64,000 nucleotides of DNA from Cohnella cholangitidis. Lineage in GTDB: Bacteria; Bacillota; Bacilli; Paenibacillales; Paenibacillaceae. How positions within the stretch are numbered: the first letter of the stretch is position 1; every line of letters starts with the position of its first letter. Position numbers and translations under genes: made by a program. The stretch lies in assembly GCF_014107495.1 (NCBI RefSeq), contig NZ_CP041969.1, positions 3,645,501-3,709,500 of the forward strand, written 5' to 3'. The notes under the pieces are model-generated. The model had not been told where the DNA came from. It was given only the letters and a program-made list of their open reading frames with translations, and made no database searches. Shown piece by piece: positions 43,878 to 53,862 of this stretch.

Positions 43878-44711
43878 ATGCACGCGATGTGGAAAGGCAC
43901 CATTCAGATCGCCAAGTTTCAAATTCCGATCAAGCTGTACGCAGCGACCGAGGATAAGGAGATCTCTTTGAAGCAAACTCATACGGTTTGCGGAGGCTCG
44001 ATATCCCATTTGAAGTTCTGTCAGGCATGCGATACGGGAGTAGGGATGGAAGAGATCCGGAAAGGTTACGATCTCGGCGGCGGCAACCTGGTGGAGTTGT
44101 CGGAGGAGGAGTTGAAAGGAATAACGCCGCCCGCCTCCAAGACTTTTCTCGTCGAACAGTTCGCCGACGAAGAGGACATCAATCGGATCCGATTGAAGAA
44201 GCATTATTATATAGGCGCGGAAGAGGTCGGGGAGGAAGCGTTCCGGTTGTTTCAAGCAAGTCTTCGCCAATCGAACAAAATCGGGATCGGCTACATTACG
44301 CTCAGATCCGTTCAGAGCCTTGCGGCCGTCTGGCCTCTGGGCGATGGACTCGTACTGTCGACGATGCTGTATGAAGACGAGATCCGCCCGATGGAACGCA
44401 TCGCTGCCCCCGCCAATCGCGCCGCTTCCCGCGTAAGCGAAGCTCATTTGTTCGTTTTTAATCAACTGATTCATGCGATGTCCGCCGCTTTCGCAGGATC
44501 GAAATACGTCAACCGATACGACATCGCGTTGAGGTCCCTGATCGACAATAAAATCGCGAAGCTAACGCCTATGGAACGGATCAAGGATGAGCCCGAACTG
44601 CAGCGTAACGCCAATCTAGAAGATTTGTTAACCTCGTTGAATACGAGCCTCGATTTCGTGAAAAACGAGAGCGACGTATTTACGCAATCGGATTTCAATC
44701 AGACGCATTGA
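43878..44711 (+). CDS. ku: Ku protein (non-homologous end joining)
   Basis: 277 residues. Starts MHAMWKGTIQIAKFQIPIKL, the signature N-terminus of bacterial Ku, with a Ku core through residue about 250. The cysteines CGGSISHLKFCQAC are present as in other Bacilli. As a homodimer it binds DNA double-strand ends and recruits LigD. No ligD is in the window, so its partner must lie elsewhere. Confidence 0.95.
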   Translation: MHAMWKGTIQIAKFQIPIKLYAATEDKEISLKQTHTVCGGSISHLKFCQACDTGVGMEEIRKGYDLGGGNLVELSEEELKGITPPASKTFLVEQFADEEDINRIRLKKHYYIGAEEVGEEAFRLFQASLRQSNKIGIGYITLRSVQSLAAVWPLGDGLVLSTMLYEDEIRPMERIAAPANRAASRVSEAHLFVFNQLIHAMSAAFAGSKYVNRYDIALRSLIDNKIAKLTPMERIKDEPELQRNANLEDLLTSLNTSLDFVKNESDVFTQSDFNQTH

Positions 44712-44834
44712 GCATCATTAGACACTGGCGCCGCTGAATCCGGGGCGAAGTGAAGCGACGGCGTTCCGGCGAATAGTCAAAAAACGGTATGGATAAAATA
44801 TCCCGAGCAAAGTAGCCGGAAAGAAGCGTGAAGC

Positions 44835-45350
44835 ATGCACGAGCTTAAATTCACTAAGGAAACCCGTTGCTTCAAAGTATCCAGGGTGTTCCCTACCGAC
44901 GTGAATAACCACGATACGTTATTCGGCGGCAAACTGATGTCTTACATCGACGACATTGCCTCTATCTCCGCGTCTAAGCTTTGCCGGGTCACGGCGGTGA
45001 CGGCCTCTACGGATTCGGTCGATTTTCTCTATCCGATCAGGCCGACCGATTCCGTATCGTTAGAATCCTTCGTCACATGGACGGGCAAGAGCTCCATGGA
45101 AGTCTTCGTCAAGGTTATTCGGGAAGATCTCAGAAGCGGAGAACGGAAGATCGCGGCGACCTCTTTTCTTACTTTCGTTGCTCTCGGAGAAGACAATAAG
45201 AAGATCCCCGTGCCGCAGATCGTCCCGGAGACGGAGGAGGAGCAGAAGCTGTTCGAGACTGCCGAGCACAGGACGGAAATGCGGAAGCACCGACGGGAAG
45301 AAAGCAAAAAATTCGCCGATTACTTGGTGACCAAATATCCTTGGGAGTAA
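44835..45350 (+). CDS. Acyl-CoA thioesterase, hot-dog fold
   Basis: 171 residues. The HotDog active-site motif VNNHDTLFGGKLMSYIDDIA (about 24-43) is that of the YkhA/BFIT acyl-CoA thioesterases. It hydrolyses acyl-CoA to CoA and fatty acid in the cytosol. The C-terminal tail is charged. Followed by a very strong terminator. RBS weak. Confidence 0.92.
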   Translation: MHELKFTKETRCFKVSRVFPTDVNNHDTLFGGKLMSYIDDIASISASKLCRVTAVTASTDSVDFLYPIRPTDSVSLESFVTWTGKSSMEVFVKVIREDLRSGERKIAATSFLTFVALGEDNKKIPVPQIVPETEEEQKLFETAEHRTEMRKHRREESKKFADYLVTKYPWE

Positions 45351-45351
45351 G

Positions 45352-45399
45352 AAAAACACCCTCATTTTCACGCGTTAAGCGTGGGTTGAGGGTGTTTTT
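45352..45399 (+). terminator. Intrinsic terminator
   Basis: AAAAACACCCTCA / TGAGGGTGTTTTT with an inner CACGC/GCGTG. Confidence 0.9.
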
Positions 45400-45494
45400 A
45401 CGCGTTTTTTATAGGATTAGTTGGAGGATAATGGATTTAAGGGAAGAAATATTTTACAGAGTTAATTATAAGGAAAGAGTCGAGGGGATCTATC

Positions 45495-47036
45495 TTGGGT
45501 AAAATAGCATTTAAAGCTCTATTAGGATTCGGAATATTAATAGGCACAATAAGCTCGGCGACAGTCCATGCGGAAGAAGCGGCACCGGGGGCGACAAAAG
45601 AGGAAATTATTGTAAAAGTAAACGATCCGAACGCATGGATCAACGGGAAGAAAGTGACTTTGCAAGCTCCTCCGACGACGATAAATCATCAGACTGTGGT
45701 GCCTATGAGGTTCATCAGCGATTCGATCGGAGCCAAGCTGAAGTGGGAGAAGATCGGCCAGAAGATCACGATAAGCTATGGGGACAAAGTGATCGAGCTT
45801 ACCGTCGGCCAGAAGCAGGCGAAGGTGAACGGCGCTGCCGTCCAACTCAATCAACCGGCCGTTATCCTCAACGGTACGACGATGGTTCCTATGCGTTTCA
45901 TTCTTCAAAGCTTGCAGTTGGATTTCCAATATGACAAAGCGACGCAAGAAATTCGCATTTTCCCGAAAGGCGGCCAGAAGGTCGAGGAGGAAGCCGCGGG
46001 AGCGGAGAAGGAGTCTCCGGTACAAGAGGAAGTCAAGGAGACGCCCGAAAAGCAGCCGCTAGAGAAGCCGACGGTTGATTTTTTGTCTTTTCCGCCTAGT
46101 ACCGCTATGTCGCACCTCGATAAAATGAAAGTTCATGCAACCAGCAGCATAGCTGCCGCGAACAACGGTCAAGTCTATATTCTTGAGAAGGATCCGAATA
46201 AAGGGTATCAGGTGAAGAAATACGATCCTAACGCCGCCGGCAAGTTTACGGTGATTGCGTCGATCGATCAACGGTTTAATTTCGAATATACGTTGAAGAA
46301 TAATAACAAAGGCAGTTTCGTATATTCGGAGTTTGTTCCTAGAAGGCTTTTCTATAACGAGGCAACGGATTCTTTGTATCTGCTCGGGGAGAGCGCGGAG
46401 TCCAAGTCTCCCGTTAGAATGCGGACGGTCGCGTACTCTATTTTTCCGGAAGTCAAAATGGTCGCTTACCAGATTAATACCCAAGGTTACTACAATCTAG
46501 AAGATAATTTCTTCGCGTCCTTAGATGACGAAACCTTCTACTATGGGGACCCGCATTCTCAGATGATCTATTCTTCCGCTAAGGGGCAGGCTTTGGGGGT
46601 GGCGGATTCCTCCCGAACGGCGGATAAAACCCGGTTGTTCTCGACCGTTCGGGACGGAGCGATCTATTTCTATGACACCAAGGGCGGCAAGATCTTCAAG
46701 TGGAACGGAAAAGCGGTGGAAAAGGTTGCCGAAGTCGCTTTAGACGTCGAATCCATTCAGAATGTAACGGCATCCAACGGTTATTTCTATGTGCTGGATA
46801 ATAAGAAGACCGTACATCGGGTAAATCTGAACGGCGAGTCCTCGCTCTATTCCAATCTTGGAGACGTAACTTATCATCCGGGGATTCATGGTCTGCCGGA
46901 TACGTCCAACTGGCCGGTAACCTCGGAGGAGCAATTAAAGCTTGATCCCTACAAGCTGCTAATGTCCATCGGCGACGACGGGAATCTTATCGTATACGAT
47001 TTCGGAATTTTGAAGCGGATTAATATTTACCCTTAA
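45495..47036 (+). CDS. Secreted copper-amine-oxidase-stalk-domain protein
   Basis: 513 residues from TTG 45495 (AGGGGAT upstream), signal peptide ending near VHAEE (27). Residues about 38-155 form a copper amine oxidase N-terminal stalk domain, two beta units each with VVPMRFI / MVPMRFI, a common wall-associated module in Paenibacillus. After a Glu/Lys-rich linker, residues about 195-513 look like a beta-propeller (repeated ...YFYVLDNKKTVHRVNL-type blades). No catalytic function implied. Tail-to-tail with the transglutaminase gene, 11 nt apart. Confidence 0.85.
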   Translation: MGKIAFKALLGFGILIGTISSATVHAEEAAPGATKEEIIVKVNDPNAWINGKKVTLQAPPTTINHQTVVPMRFISDSIGAKLKWEKIGQKITISYGDKVIELTVGQKQAKVNGAAVQLNQPAVILNGTTMVPMRFILQSLQLDFQYDKATQEIRIFPKGGQKVEEEAAGAEKESPVQEEVKETPEKQPLEKPTVDFLSFPPSTAMSHLDKMKVHATSSIAAANNGQVYILEKDPNKGYQVKKYDPNAAGKFTVIASIDQRFNFEYTLKNNNKGSFVYSEFVPRRLFYNEATDSLYLLGESAESKSPVRMRTVAYSIFPEVKMVAYQINTQGYYNLEDNFFASLDDETFYYGDPHSQMIYSSAKGQALGVADSSRTADKTRLFSTVRDGAIYFYDTKGGKIFKWNGKAVEKVAEVALDVESIQNVTASNGYFYVLDNKKTVHRVNLNGESSLYSNLGDVTYHPGIHGLPDTSNWPVTSEEQLKLDPYKLLMSIGDDGNLIVYDFGILKRINIYP

Positions 47037-47047
47037 GCTGGTTCGCC

Positions 47048-48175
47048 TTATGAATAATTAAACACGATGCGAAGTAGCTTGTCGTTCGTCGTCGTCCGCG
47101 TGTAGTCTTCGAAAGTATAGCTGTAGCTGGATAGTCCCTTCTGGGCGGAGAAAGCCTTTTTCATATCCGACTTGAACGTAACGCCCCTCGTATAACGAAT
47201 AACTAATTGTTTCTGGCGTTTGCCGACCGCGGTTTGGATGCGGCTAGTCAACTCTTGCAGGCTGGTCGCCGTGTTGGATTCGGCAAGGTAGGCGAGACCG
47301 AGCTGATCGTAGAGCTTCTTGTAAAACTCCGCTTTGGCCGCTCCGTTGCCGGACAATGAGGCCAACGTCTGATCGAACGAAGTAACGGCTGTCGGATATA
47401 GCGCGGAAGGTTTCCATTTGTGGTCGATTCTAATCTGCGAATCCGTCAGGTTGTAATAGTTGTAAGCGATGCGTCCGGCTTCGTCCGGCACGGGGTCGTC
47501 CCAAGTCGTGTCGATATGATACCACTTGCCTCCAAGCTGGACTAGGTTCCAGGTGTGGGCGATTCCGCGCGAAGTGCCTTCCACGATCTTCACCGGAATG
47601 CCGGCCTGCCTCATCATCTCGTAGGTGAGAAGGGCATAGCCTTGGCATACCGTCTGACCGTTCACGATCCCGTCATAAGCGGAGTAGGAAACAAGGCGCG
47701 TATCATAGGAGACGTTGGTCACGATCCAATCATGGATTGCCTTCTCTTTTTGAAAGTCGTTCATGCCGGGAGTGAGAATGCGCTTAAGAGTATGGGTTAC
47801 GCGTTTCTTCACTTCATTGGACTGGGCCAGCGTTTCCCAATAGGTGAATTTGAAAGAAATCGTAGCGGTATTTCCCTTGATCGTAGCATTGTAGCCATAC
47901 GTCTTGACGATATAATGCAAATAGTCGTCCGCGTAGAGGGCATTATTCAGAATCTCTTTAATTTCTTTTTTCAAAGTGGACTCTTTGCCGGAATAAGTGA
48001 CTTTAAGCGAGCCGAGACGCTGGCTCCAAGCGCGGTTCAGCTCTTGGTGAAGCTGCGCTTGAGACAAAGGGCGCTCCGCCGCAAGCACGGACGCGAAGGG
48101 ATCGCATCCTGCCGTAAGCGGTAAAGTCCCCAAGAAGAGCGAGGAAGCAAGAAGCCATTTCATTTTTGCGCGCAT
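47048..48175 (-). CDS. Transglutaminase-like exported protein
   Basis: 375 residues, AGAGAGGAG RBS, with a signal sequence and a lipobox-like LTAGC (Cys about 24), so probably a membrane-anchored lipoprotein. The transglutaminase core (about 155-245) contains the catalytic Cys in GQTVCQGYA, His in GIAHTWN and Asp in WYHIDTTWDDP. The family includes peptidases and crosslinking enzymes; activity not assignable. Single gene. Confidence 0.88.
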   Translation of the reverse strand: MRAKMKWLLASSLFLGTLPLTAGCDPFASVLAAERPLSQAQLHQELNRAWSQRLGSLKVTYSGKESTLKKEIKEILNNALYADDYLHYIVKTYGYNATIKGNTATISFKFTYWETLAQSNEVKKRVTHTLKRILTPGMNDFQKEKAIHDWIVTNVSYDTRLVSYSAYDGIVNGQTVCQGYALLTYEMMRQAGIPVKIVEGTSRGIAHTWNLVQLGGKWYHIDTTWDDPVPDEAGRIAYNYYNLTDSQIRIDHKWKPSALYPTAVTSFDQTLASLSGNGAAKAEFYKKLYDQLGLAYLAESNTATSLQELTSRIQTAVGKRQKQLVIRYTRGVTFKSDMKKAFSAQKGLSSYSYTFEDYTRTTTNDKLLRIVFNYS

Positions 48176-48274
48176 ATTTCGACCGCTCCTCTCTCCGGGT
48201 AATTTCCGGATGGAATACTATGAATATAGCACATCGGGCGAATAGATTCGCGGTCATTTAGGAATCGAAAAGAT

Positions 48275-48305
48275 AAAGGCACATGGACTAGCGCCATGTG
48301 CCTTT
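48275..48305 (-). terminator. Intrinsic terminator after AraC gene
   Basis: Perfect 12-bp AAAGGCACATGG / CCATGTGCCTTT stem. Confidence 0.85.
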
Positions 48306-48317
48306 AGTTTGTCCGTT

Positions 48318-49199
48318 CTACGATGGAGACGGCTGCCAATGCTTGCGGTACACGAGCGGCGTGAGGGCTTCGCGGCTTCGGAACAAATTAATGAAGTGGC
48401 TGACATTGTCGATGCCGACGGCCGAGGCGATCTCCGCGATGGGCATGTCCGTGAAGCGAATCAGCTCCTTCGCGCGGGTAATCCTCGTGTTGATCAGATA
48501 ATCGTTCGGGGAGAAGCCGGTATATCGTTTGAATTCTTTGGACAAATGGTACTTATCGATCGAGAAGAGGGCGGCTATTTCGTCAAGAGACAGCCGTGCG
48601 GAATAATGACGATCGTAATGATTCATAACGTTCCGAATGGTCGCGGGGATACCCGGATCGGAGGATTCGGGAAGATACTGCCCGGTCAGCAGCACTTCGG
48701 TCAGGAGATCGACGATTACCCGGGAGCCCGACAATTCCGTTTGAATCGTCTTATGCTGGTGCAGTCCGACGATCTCCCGTAATAATTCCGGTATTCTAGA
48801 CTCGCCTGGGAGAGTGATGACCGGACTCCCCGTGGAGGCGAAACGATCATAATAAGCGGGCGCGGAGCTCCCGTTAAAATGGATCCACAGCATCTCCCAC
48901 AGATCGGACGAATCCGTTCGATAATACTGGTATTTTCGACAGTCGATATACACGAGTTGATTAGGCGTTATCGTGTACGTCTTGTTGCCGTACGTCAAAT
49001 ATCCGGTACCGCCGGTCGTGTAGAGGATCAAGTAAGAGTCGAGATTTTCTCGTTCGGTATAGTAAGACGGCATCGTACGGAACTGCCCGGCTTCTTGCAC
49101 GTAGTACAAGGCGGCTTTGGCGAACGCGGAAGGCGTAGCGATCAATCGCACCGAATCTTCCGTCCAGTCGTGCGATGCTTGTTCCCGGTAACCGGTCAT
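48318..49199 (-). CDS. AraC-family transcriptional regulator
   Basis: 293 residues from ATG 49199, preceded by TTGGAG. N-terminal cupin-like sugar-sensing domain (YLILYTTGGTGYLTYGNKTY) and C-terminal double helix-turn-helix (LSLDEIAALFSIDKYHLSKE, MPIAEIASAVGIDNVSHFIN). Divergent from the isomerase gene, which it probably regulates through the shared region, where TGTAAA/TTTACA repeats occur. Confidence 0.93.
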   Translation of the reverse strand: MTGYREQASHDWTEDSVRLIATPSAFAKAALYYVQEAGQFRTMPSYYTERENLDSYLILYTTGGTGYLTYGNKTYTITPNQLVYIDCRKYQYYRTDSSDLWEMLWIHFNGSSAPAYYDRFASTGSPVITLPGESRIPELLREIVGLHQHKTIQTELSGSRVIVDLLTEVLLTGQYLPESSDPGIPATIRNVMNHYDRHYSARLSLDEIAALFSIDKYHLSKEFKRYTGFSPNDYLINTRITRAKELIRFTDMPIAEIASAVGIDNVSHFINLFRSREALTPLVYRKHWQPSPS

Positions 49200-49245
49200 G
49201 CGGATCAACTCCAAGATACTATTATTTTTAACCAAGATCGTTGGA

Positions 49246-49271
49246 TGTAAACCGTAGTGTAAGCCTTTACA
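49246..49271. promoter_or_regulatory. Candidate regulator site / promoter in the AraC-isomerase divergent region
   Basis: Inverted repeat TGTAAA (49246) / TTTACA (49266) with an additional TGTAAG between; TACAAT (49268) could be a -10 for the isomerase gene. Confidence 0.4.
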
Positions 49272-49316
49272 ATAGGGTGCATAACGATTATTCCATAGGA
49301 TCTTGAGGTGGTAAAG

Positions 49317-50819
49317 ATGTCTTTGTTCAATCCAATCAAACCGGTTCGCAAGGCGCGCATCGGCCTATATAGCGTTGGACTGCGGGCGTATTGGGAGCAG
49401 TTTCCCGGGCTGCGCGACCGGTTAGTCGAATACGGCAAGTTTATCGAAGACCGCATGTCTCAATGGGGCGAAGTGTACAATTACGGTTTAGTCGATACGG
49501 AAACGGAGGGGCGCAAAGCCGGGGAATGGCTAAACGGCCACAACGTCGATCTCGTTTTCTGCCATGCGGCGACGTATTCCACAAGCGCTACAGTGTTGCC
49601 CGTTCATCAATCGTGCCAAGCTCCCGTAGTATTTCTTAACTTGCAACCGACGGAACGAATCAATTACGACCAATCGACTACGGGAGAATGGCTGGCCCAT
49701 TGCGGCGCTTGCCCGGTACCGGAATTCGCCAACGCGTTCAACCGGGCGGGAATTGCGTTCCGGGTCGTGAATGGTATACTTGGTCTTGATTATACGCCGG
49801 ACATATCCTTGACGAACGAGACTACCCATGGCAGGGCGGAAGCCATTCGCGCATGGAGGGACATCGAAGAATGGATTAGAGCGGCTTCGGTTCCGCGTAC
49901 GTTGAAGCACAGCAGATTCGGTTTCCTTGGCAACACGTACAGCGGAATGCTGGATATGTATAGCGATTTTACGATGATTCAGGCCCAGACCGGCCTTCAC
50001 GTCGAAGTATTGGAAATGTGCGATCTCGATCGTATGCTAAGGGACGTTACTCCGCAGGACGTGAAGAGCAAGCTGGAGGCCGTTCATGAGATGTTCCGGA
50101 TTAGCGGGGATTCTCCTTCCGACCCGATCGCAAGGACACCTAGCGATGAACAACTGGAATGGTCTTGCCGGGTAGCGGCGGCGCAAGAGATGCTAGTGCG
50201 GGAATTCGATCTGGATGCTCTCAGCTATTATTATCATGGCGCGCCGGGAGGCGAATACGAGAAGCTTCAGGGCGGCTTTATCGTCGGCCATTCTTTGCTT
50301 ACGGCGCGCGGCATTCCCTGTGCCGGAGAAGGCGATCTCAAAACCGCCGTCGCGATGAAAATCTGCGATATCGTAGGTACGGGAGGCAGCTTCTCCGAGA
50401 TCGTCGTCGTGGATTACGTGGATGGAACGATTCTGCTCGGTCATGACGGACCTTTCCATATCGCCATATCGGAGGGCAAACCGATCTTAAGGGGAATGGG
50501 GCTGTACCACGGGAAGCAAGGCACGGGGGTATCGGTGGAGGCGAAGGTCAAAACCGGACCGATAACGACGCTGAACGTGACCCAGACCGAGTACGGTAAG
50601 CTGAAGATGATCATTAGCGAAGCGGAGTCGACGAATGGTCCGATTATGAGAATCGGCAACACCCAAACTCCGGTTAAATTCAACATGCACCCGGATGATT
50701 ACATGACCCGTTGGTTCGCGGAAGCGCCTACCCACCATTGCGCGATGTCTATCGGCCATAATGGCTCCTTGTTTGCCAAGGTGGGAGAGTTAATGAAATT
50801 AAAGAGCGTTACCCTATAA
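49317..50819 (+). CDS. L-fucose/L-arabinose isomerase-family protein
   Basis: 500 residues from ATG 49317 (GAGGTGG upstream). The overall pattern matches the FucI/AraA-like isomerase family: an N-terminal Rossmann-like domain (HNVDLVFCHAATYSTSATVL), a middle domain with GEGDLKTAVAMK, and a C-terminal barrel ending APTHHCAMSIGHNG with metal-binding His candidates. It probably interconverts an aldose and ketose in the cytosol. Placed between an AraC regulator and a deoxysugar-type importer; the substrate is likely L-rhamnose, L-fucose or a related sugar. Confidence 0.82.
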   Translation: MSLFNPIKPVRKARIGLYSVGLRAYWEQFPGLRDRLVEYGKFIEDRMSQWGEVYNYGLVDTETEGRKAGEWLNGHNVDLVFCHAATYSTSATVLPVHQSCQAPVVFLNLQPTERINYDQSTTGEWLAHCGACPVPEFANAFNRAGIAFRVVNGILGLDYTPDISLTNETTHGRAEAIRAWRDIEEWIRAASVPRTLKHSRFGFLGNTYSGMLDMYSDFTMIQAQTGLHVEVLEMCDLDRMLRDVTPQDVKSKLEAVHEMFRISGDSPSDPIARTPSDEQLEWSCRVAAAQEMLVREFDLDALSYYYHGAPGGEYEKLQGGFIVGHSLLTARGIPCAGEGDLKTAVAMKICDIVGTGGSFSEIVVVDYVDGTILLGHDGPFHIAISEGKPILRGMGLYHGKQGTGVSVEAKVKTGPITTLNVTQTEYGKLKMIISEAESTNGPIMRIGNTQTPVKFNMHPDDYMTRWFAEAPTHHCAMSIGHNGSLFAKVGELMKLKSVTL

Positions 50820-50848
50820 GAGATAGCTCAATTAGGTCATTGCAAGGG

Positions 50849-50962
50849 AATGAAGGCACTTTTTTGGCCTTCGTGCTCCAAGCGAGGCTGTTAGGCTCAA
50901 TGAAGGCACTATTTTTTGTAAGTGAATGTTGTTTGTATGCTATGAACACCTAAGTAGTAACG
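50849..50962. repeat. Short ~50-bp repeat element
   Basis: AATGAAGGCACT occurs at 50849 and 50899 (50-nt period), followed by CCTAAGTAGTAAC (about 50949), which differs by one base from the end of the 17-bp inverted repeat at 15223-15239. Confidence 0.55.
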
Positions 50963-50990
50963 AAATCCTGGTATAAAGGTGGAGAGTCTT

Positions 50991-52040
50991 TTGTACCGAA
51001 CAATCGCGACGTTACTCATTATCGCCCTATTCCTCGCCTCCTGCCAATCCGGGTCAAGCACGCGATATGAACTGGTTTATTCGATGGAATCCGGAACCGC
51101 TGCCGGTCAACAGCCGGTTCAGTCGAAAGCTCCCGGCAAGCGGTACAAGATCGGCTTCGTACCGAAGGGGAGCGAGATCGATTATTTTCAGTATGCGGCA
51201 TTAGGAGCCCGGGAAGCGGGAAACAGTCTCGGGATCGACGTCATCCTCAGCGGTCCGGCAACCGCCGACGCCGACCGCCAGATCCAAGTCGTGGAGCAAT
51301 TGATCGACCGGAAGGTCGATCTTATTGCCATTTCCGCCAACGATCCTGTCAAGCTGGTGCCCGTTCTGCAGAAAGCGCGAAAGAACGGAATCAAGGTGAT
51401 CACTTGGGATGCGGATACCGAGCCCCAATGCAGGGAGTTCTTCGTGAACATGGTCGAACCGGAGGTGCTGGGAAGGCATCTTCTCGATACTCTGGCCCTG
51501 TCGATGGGCGAGAAAGGCAATTTCGCCATCATGACGGGCTCATTCGCGGCGGCGAACCTGAACGAATGGCTGAAATGGATCAACGTCCAGCAAAGCGAAT
51601 ATTACCCGGATATGAATCTCGTGGCTACCGTAGCCACCGACGACGATCAGGACAAGGCATACGAGGTCGCGAAGAAGCTGCTCTCCGATTATCCCGATCT
51701 GGACGGCATCATCGGCAATTCGTCCGTCGGTCCGCCCGCCGCGGCGCAAGCGGTGAAGGAAGCCGGGAAGTCCGGCTCCGTGAAGGTAGTCGGGTTGTCG
51801 AGCCCGAATCTGATGGGGCCTTATCTCCGGGATGGCTCAGCCCAAGTCGCTACGCTGTGGAGTCCGAAGAAGCTCGGCTACCTGACGATCGTGCTGGCGT
51901 ACAACTATTTGAACGGCCAAATGCCGATCGACGGTCAGGAGATCGAAGGAGTCGGGAACATTCGCTTGAACGGAGATATGGTCATCATGGGGGAACCGCT
52001 CGATTTTACGGCGGAGAATGTGAGCCAATATGATTTTTAA
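50991..52040 (+). CDS. Sugar-binding lipoprotein of a three-component sensor
   Basis: 349 residues; TTG 50991 chosen because GGTGGAGAG fits before it. Lipobox FLASC (Cys about 17). A family 4 periplasmic-binding fold (IGFVPKGSEIDYFQYAALGA, VIDRKVDLIAISANDP-like strand) related to RhaS/LsrB/AI-2-type binding proteins. Its stop overlaps the histidine kinase gene by 11 nt, and its transporter has its own binding protein (59645), so this one probably delivers the sugar signal to the kinase, as AraP does in Geobacillus AraPST. Confidence 0.85.
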   Translation: MYRTIATLLIIALFLASCQSGSSTRYELVYSMESGTAAGQQPVQSKAPGKRYKIGFVPKGSEIDYFQYAALGAREAGNSLGIDVILSGPATADADRQIQVVEQLIDRKVDLIAISANDPVKLVPVLQKARKNGIKVITWDADTEPQCREFFVNMVEPEVLGRHLLDTLALSMGEKGNFAIMTGSFAAANLNEWLKWINVQQSEYYPDMNLVATVATDDDQDKAYEVAKKLLSDYPDLDGIIGNSSVGPPAAAQAVKEAGKSGSVKVVGLSSPNLMGPYLRDGSAQVATLWSPKKLGYLTIVLAYNYLNGQMPIDGQEIEGVGNIRLNGDMVIMGEPLDFTAENVSQYDF

Positions 52041-53862
52041 TAAAATGCGCGGATTCCAATTTCGGAACTATCCTATCGGGTATAAGCTGATCGTCACGTA
52101 CATTCTCCTGACCGCTTTTCCGATGATGCTGCTGGTTTATTTCTCCTACATCCAGTACGCGAGGTCGGTCGAAGAACAGATCGGAGAATACATGCCTAAG
52201 TTTCTCTATCAGGCGAACGCGGATATCGAGAAGCAAATCGACGAACTGACTACGCTTCCGGAAATTTTATTCAATTCGGAAAGCATTCTTGGCATTCTTA
52301 GACGAACGACGTATGCCAAGCGATCCGACTTGAACAAGGACCAATACAATATGAATAGCTACTTGGCCAGAACCTACACGAACGGAAGAAATGCCGACGT
52401 GCTAGGCGTATTCGTCATTTCGAACAATCGGATGTTCTATAGCTCCAAGGTGGGCTTCAAAGAAAGCAATTGGAGCGCGGCCATCAGCGATTACGTTCAG
52501 AATGTCGAGCCGGACGGCAAGGCGAAGATTATTCTGCCCGGGGAGATGAATCTCGAATTCGGAAGCGCGGCTCCCTACGTCTTCATACTGAAGCAAATTC
52601 ACGATGACGATAACCGCAAAAATCTGGGTACGATGCTCATTGCGGTAGACCTCGGCTTCATCGATAACATCGTGCGCAATTTCGAGAAAAACGAGAGAGC
52701 GGATCTATGGGTGATGAACCCGACGGGTAAAATCATCTATCATACGAACCGTTCTCTCATTGGAACCGTCGACGAGGACAAGGCGCGTTATCCGGTTCTG
52801 AACGGAAGCTTCCGTTCCAACGTCACGGGGGAACAGAAGCTCGTCAGCGTGAATCAAACGTCCGATCGGGGCTGGATCCTCGTTCATAGCATTCCGCTTC
52901 GCGATTTGACGAAGAGCGCCGACCAGGTGCGGAACGTAACCGTGTTCGTGATTATCGGAATTATGCTTCTTACTTCCGTCATCGGCGTTTTTATCTCGTA
53001 TAACATGACTCGTCCGTTGAAGAAGCTGACGGGGTTAATGAAGACGGTCGAGATGGGAGACTTCCAGGTCGATCTCAAGGTTCAGAGCGGGGACGAGGTA
53101 GGAATGCTGGCGCGCAGCTTCAACTCGATGATCTCGACGATCCGCGAGTTGATTCAGAAAAACTATCAGATCGAAATTCGCCAGAAGGAAGCCGAACTCT
53201 ATGCGCTGCAATCGCAAATCAACCCTCATTTTATGTACAATACGCTAGAGACGATCGGAATGGCCGTAGAGGAAGGAGAGACCGAGCAGGTCGTGGATAT
53301 GGTGACGCTGCTTGGCCGTATGCTTCGGTTCTCCGTATCGAACCAATCGAAATCCGTCACGATAGCGGAAGAAGTTCAGCACGTGAAAGACTACCTGACG
53401 ATTCAGAAGTTCCGGTTCGAGGACCGGGTGTATTTCGATATCGTTCAGGTGATGGACGATCAGGATTTCCACGCTCTCTATACTCCGAAGTTTATTCTTC
53501 AGCCGATCGTGGAGAATGCCATCAAGTACGGACTGGAGACCCGCAAAGCGCTGGAAATCCATATCGCGGTCAGCCAGGAATTCGGAGCCCGTTCCGGGAA
53601 GCGGGACATCGTCATTCGCATTCGCGACAACGGCCCCGGGATCCCTAGCGATCGCTTGAACGAATTAGAGCAATCGCTCAAAAAAATCGGCTTCGAAGGG
53701 CGCGGCTCGCACTTCGGATTAATTAACGTAAACGCTAGAATCGTGATGATGCACGGTACGGACTACGGCTTGCAGCTCCATAGCATTGTCGACAAGGGGA
53801 CCGAAGTCATTATCCGGATTCCGATGATCCATGGGGGGACGATCGCGAATGCAGAAGATTAG
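52030..53862 (+). CDS. YesM-type sensor histidine kinase
   Basis: 610 residues: TM1 about 19-40, extracellular Cache-like domain (40-295), TM2 about 300-325, HAMP (320-375), then a His_kinase domain with the acceptor in QINPHFMYNTLE (about 397-408) and a HATPase with RDNGPGIP and GRGSHFGLINVNARI. It signals to the overlapping YesN-type regulator. The genes on either side make a binding protein/kinase/regulator triplet. Confidence 0.93.
   Translation: MIFNKMRGFQFRNYPIGYKLIVTYILLTAFPMMLLVYFSYIQYARSVEEQIGEYMPKFLYQANADIEKQIDELTTLPEILFNSESILGILRRTTYAKRSDLNKDQYNMNSYLARTYTNGRNADVLGVFVISNNRMFYSSKVGFKESNWSAAISDYVQNVEPDGKAKIILPGEMNLEFGSAAPYVFILKQIHDDDNRKNLGTMLIAVDLGFIDNIVRNFEKNERADLWVMNPTGKIIYHTNRSLIGTVDEDKARYPVLNGSFRSNVTGEQKLVSVNQTSDRGWILVHSIPLRDLTKSADQVRNVTVFVIIGIMLLTSVIGVFISYNMTRPLKKLTGLMKTVEMGDFQVDLKVQSGDEVGMLARSFNSMISTIRELIQKNYQIEIRQKEAELYALQSQINPHFMYNTLETIGMAVEEGETEQVVDMVTLLGRMLRFSVSNQSKSVTIAEEVQHVKDYLTIQKFRFEDRVYFDIVQVMDDQDFHALYTPKFILQPIVENAIKYGLETRKALEIHIAVSQEFGARSGKRDIVIRIRDNGPGIPSDRLNELEQSLKKIGFEGRGSHFGLINVNARIVMMHGTDYGLQLHSIVDKGTEVIIRIPMIHGGTIANAED

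Noticed and set aside
43878..44711. A complete NHEJ operon with ligD
   Set aside because: No ligase/polymerase gene lies within the window; only Ku is present.
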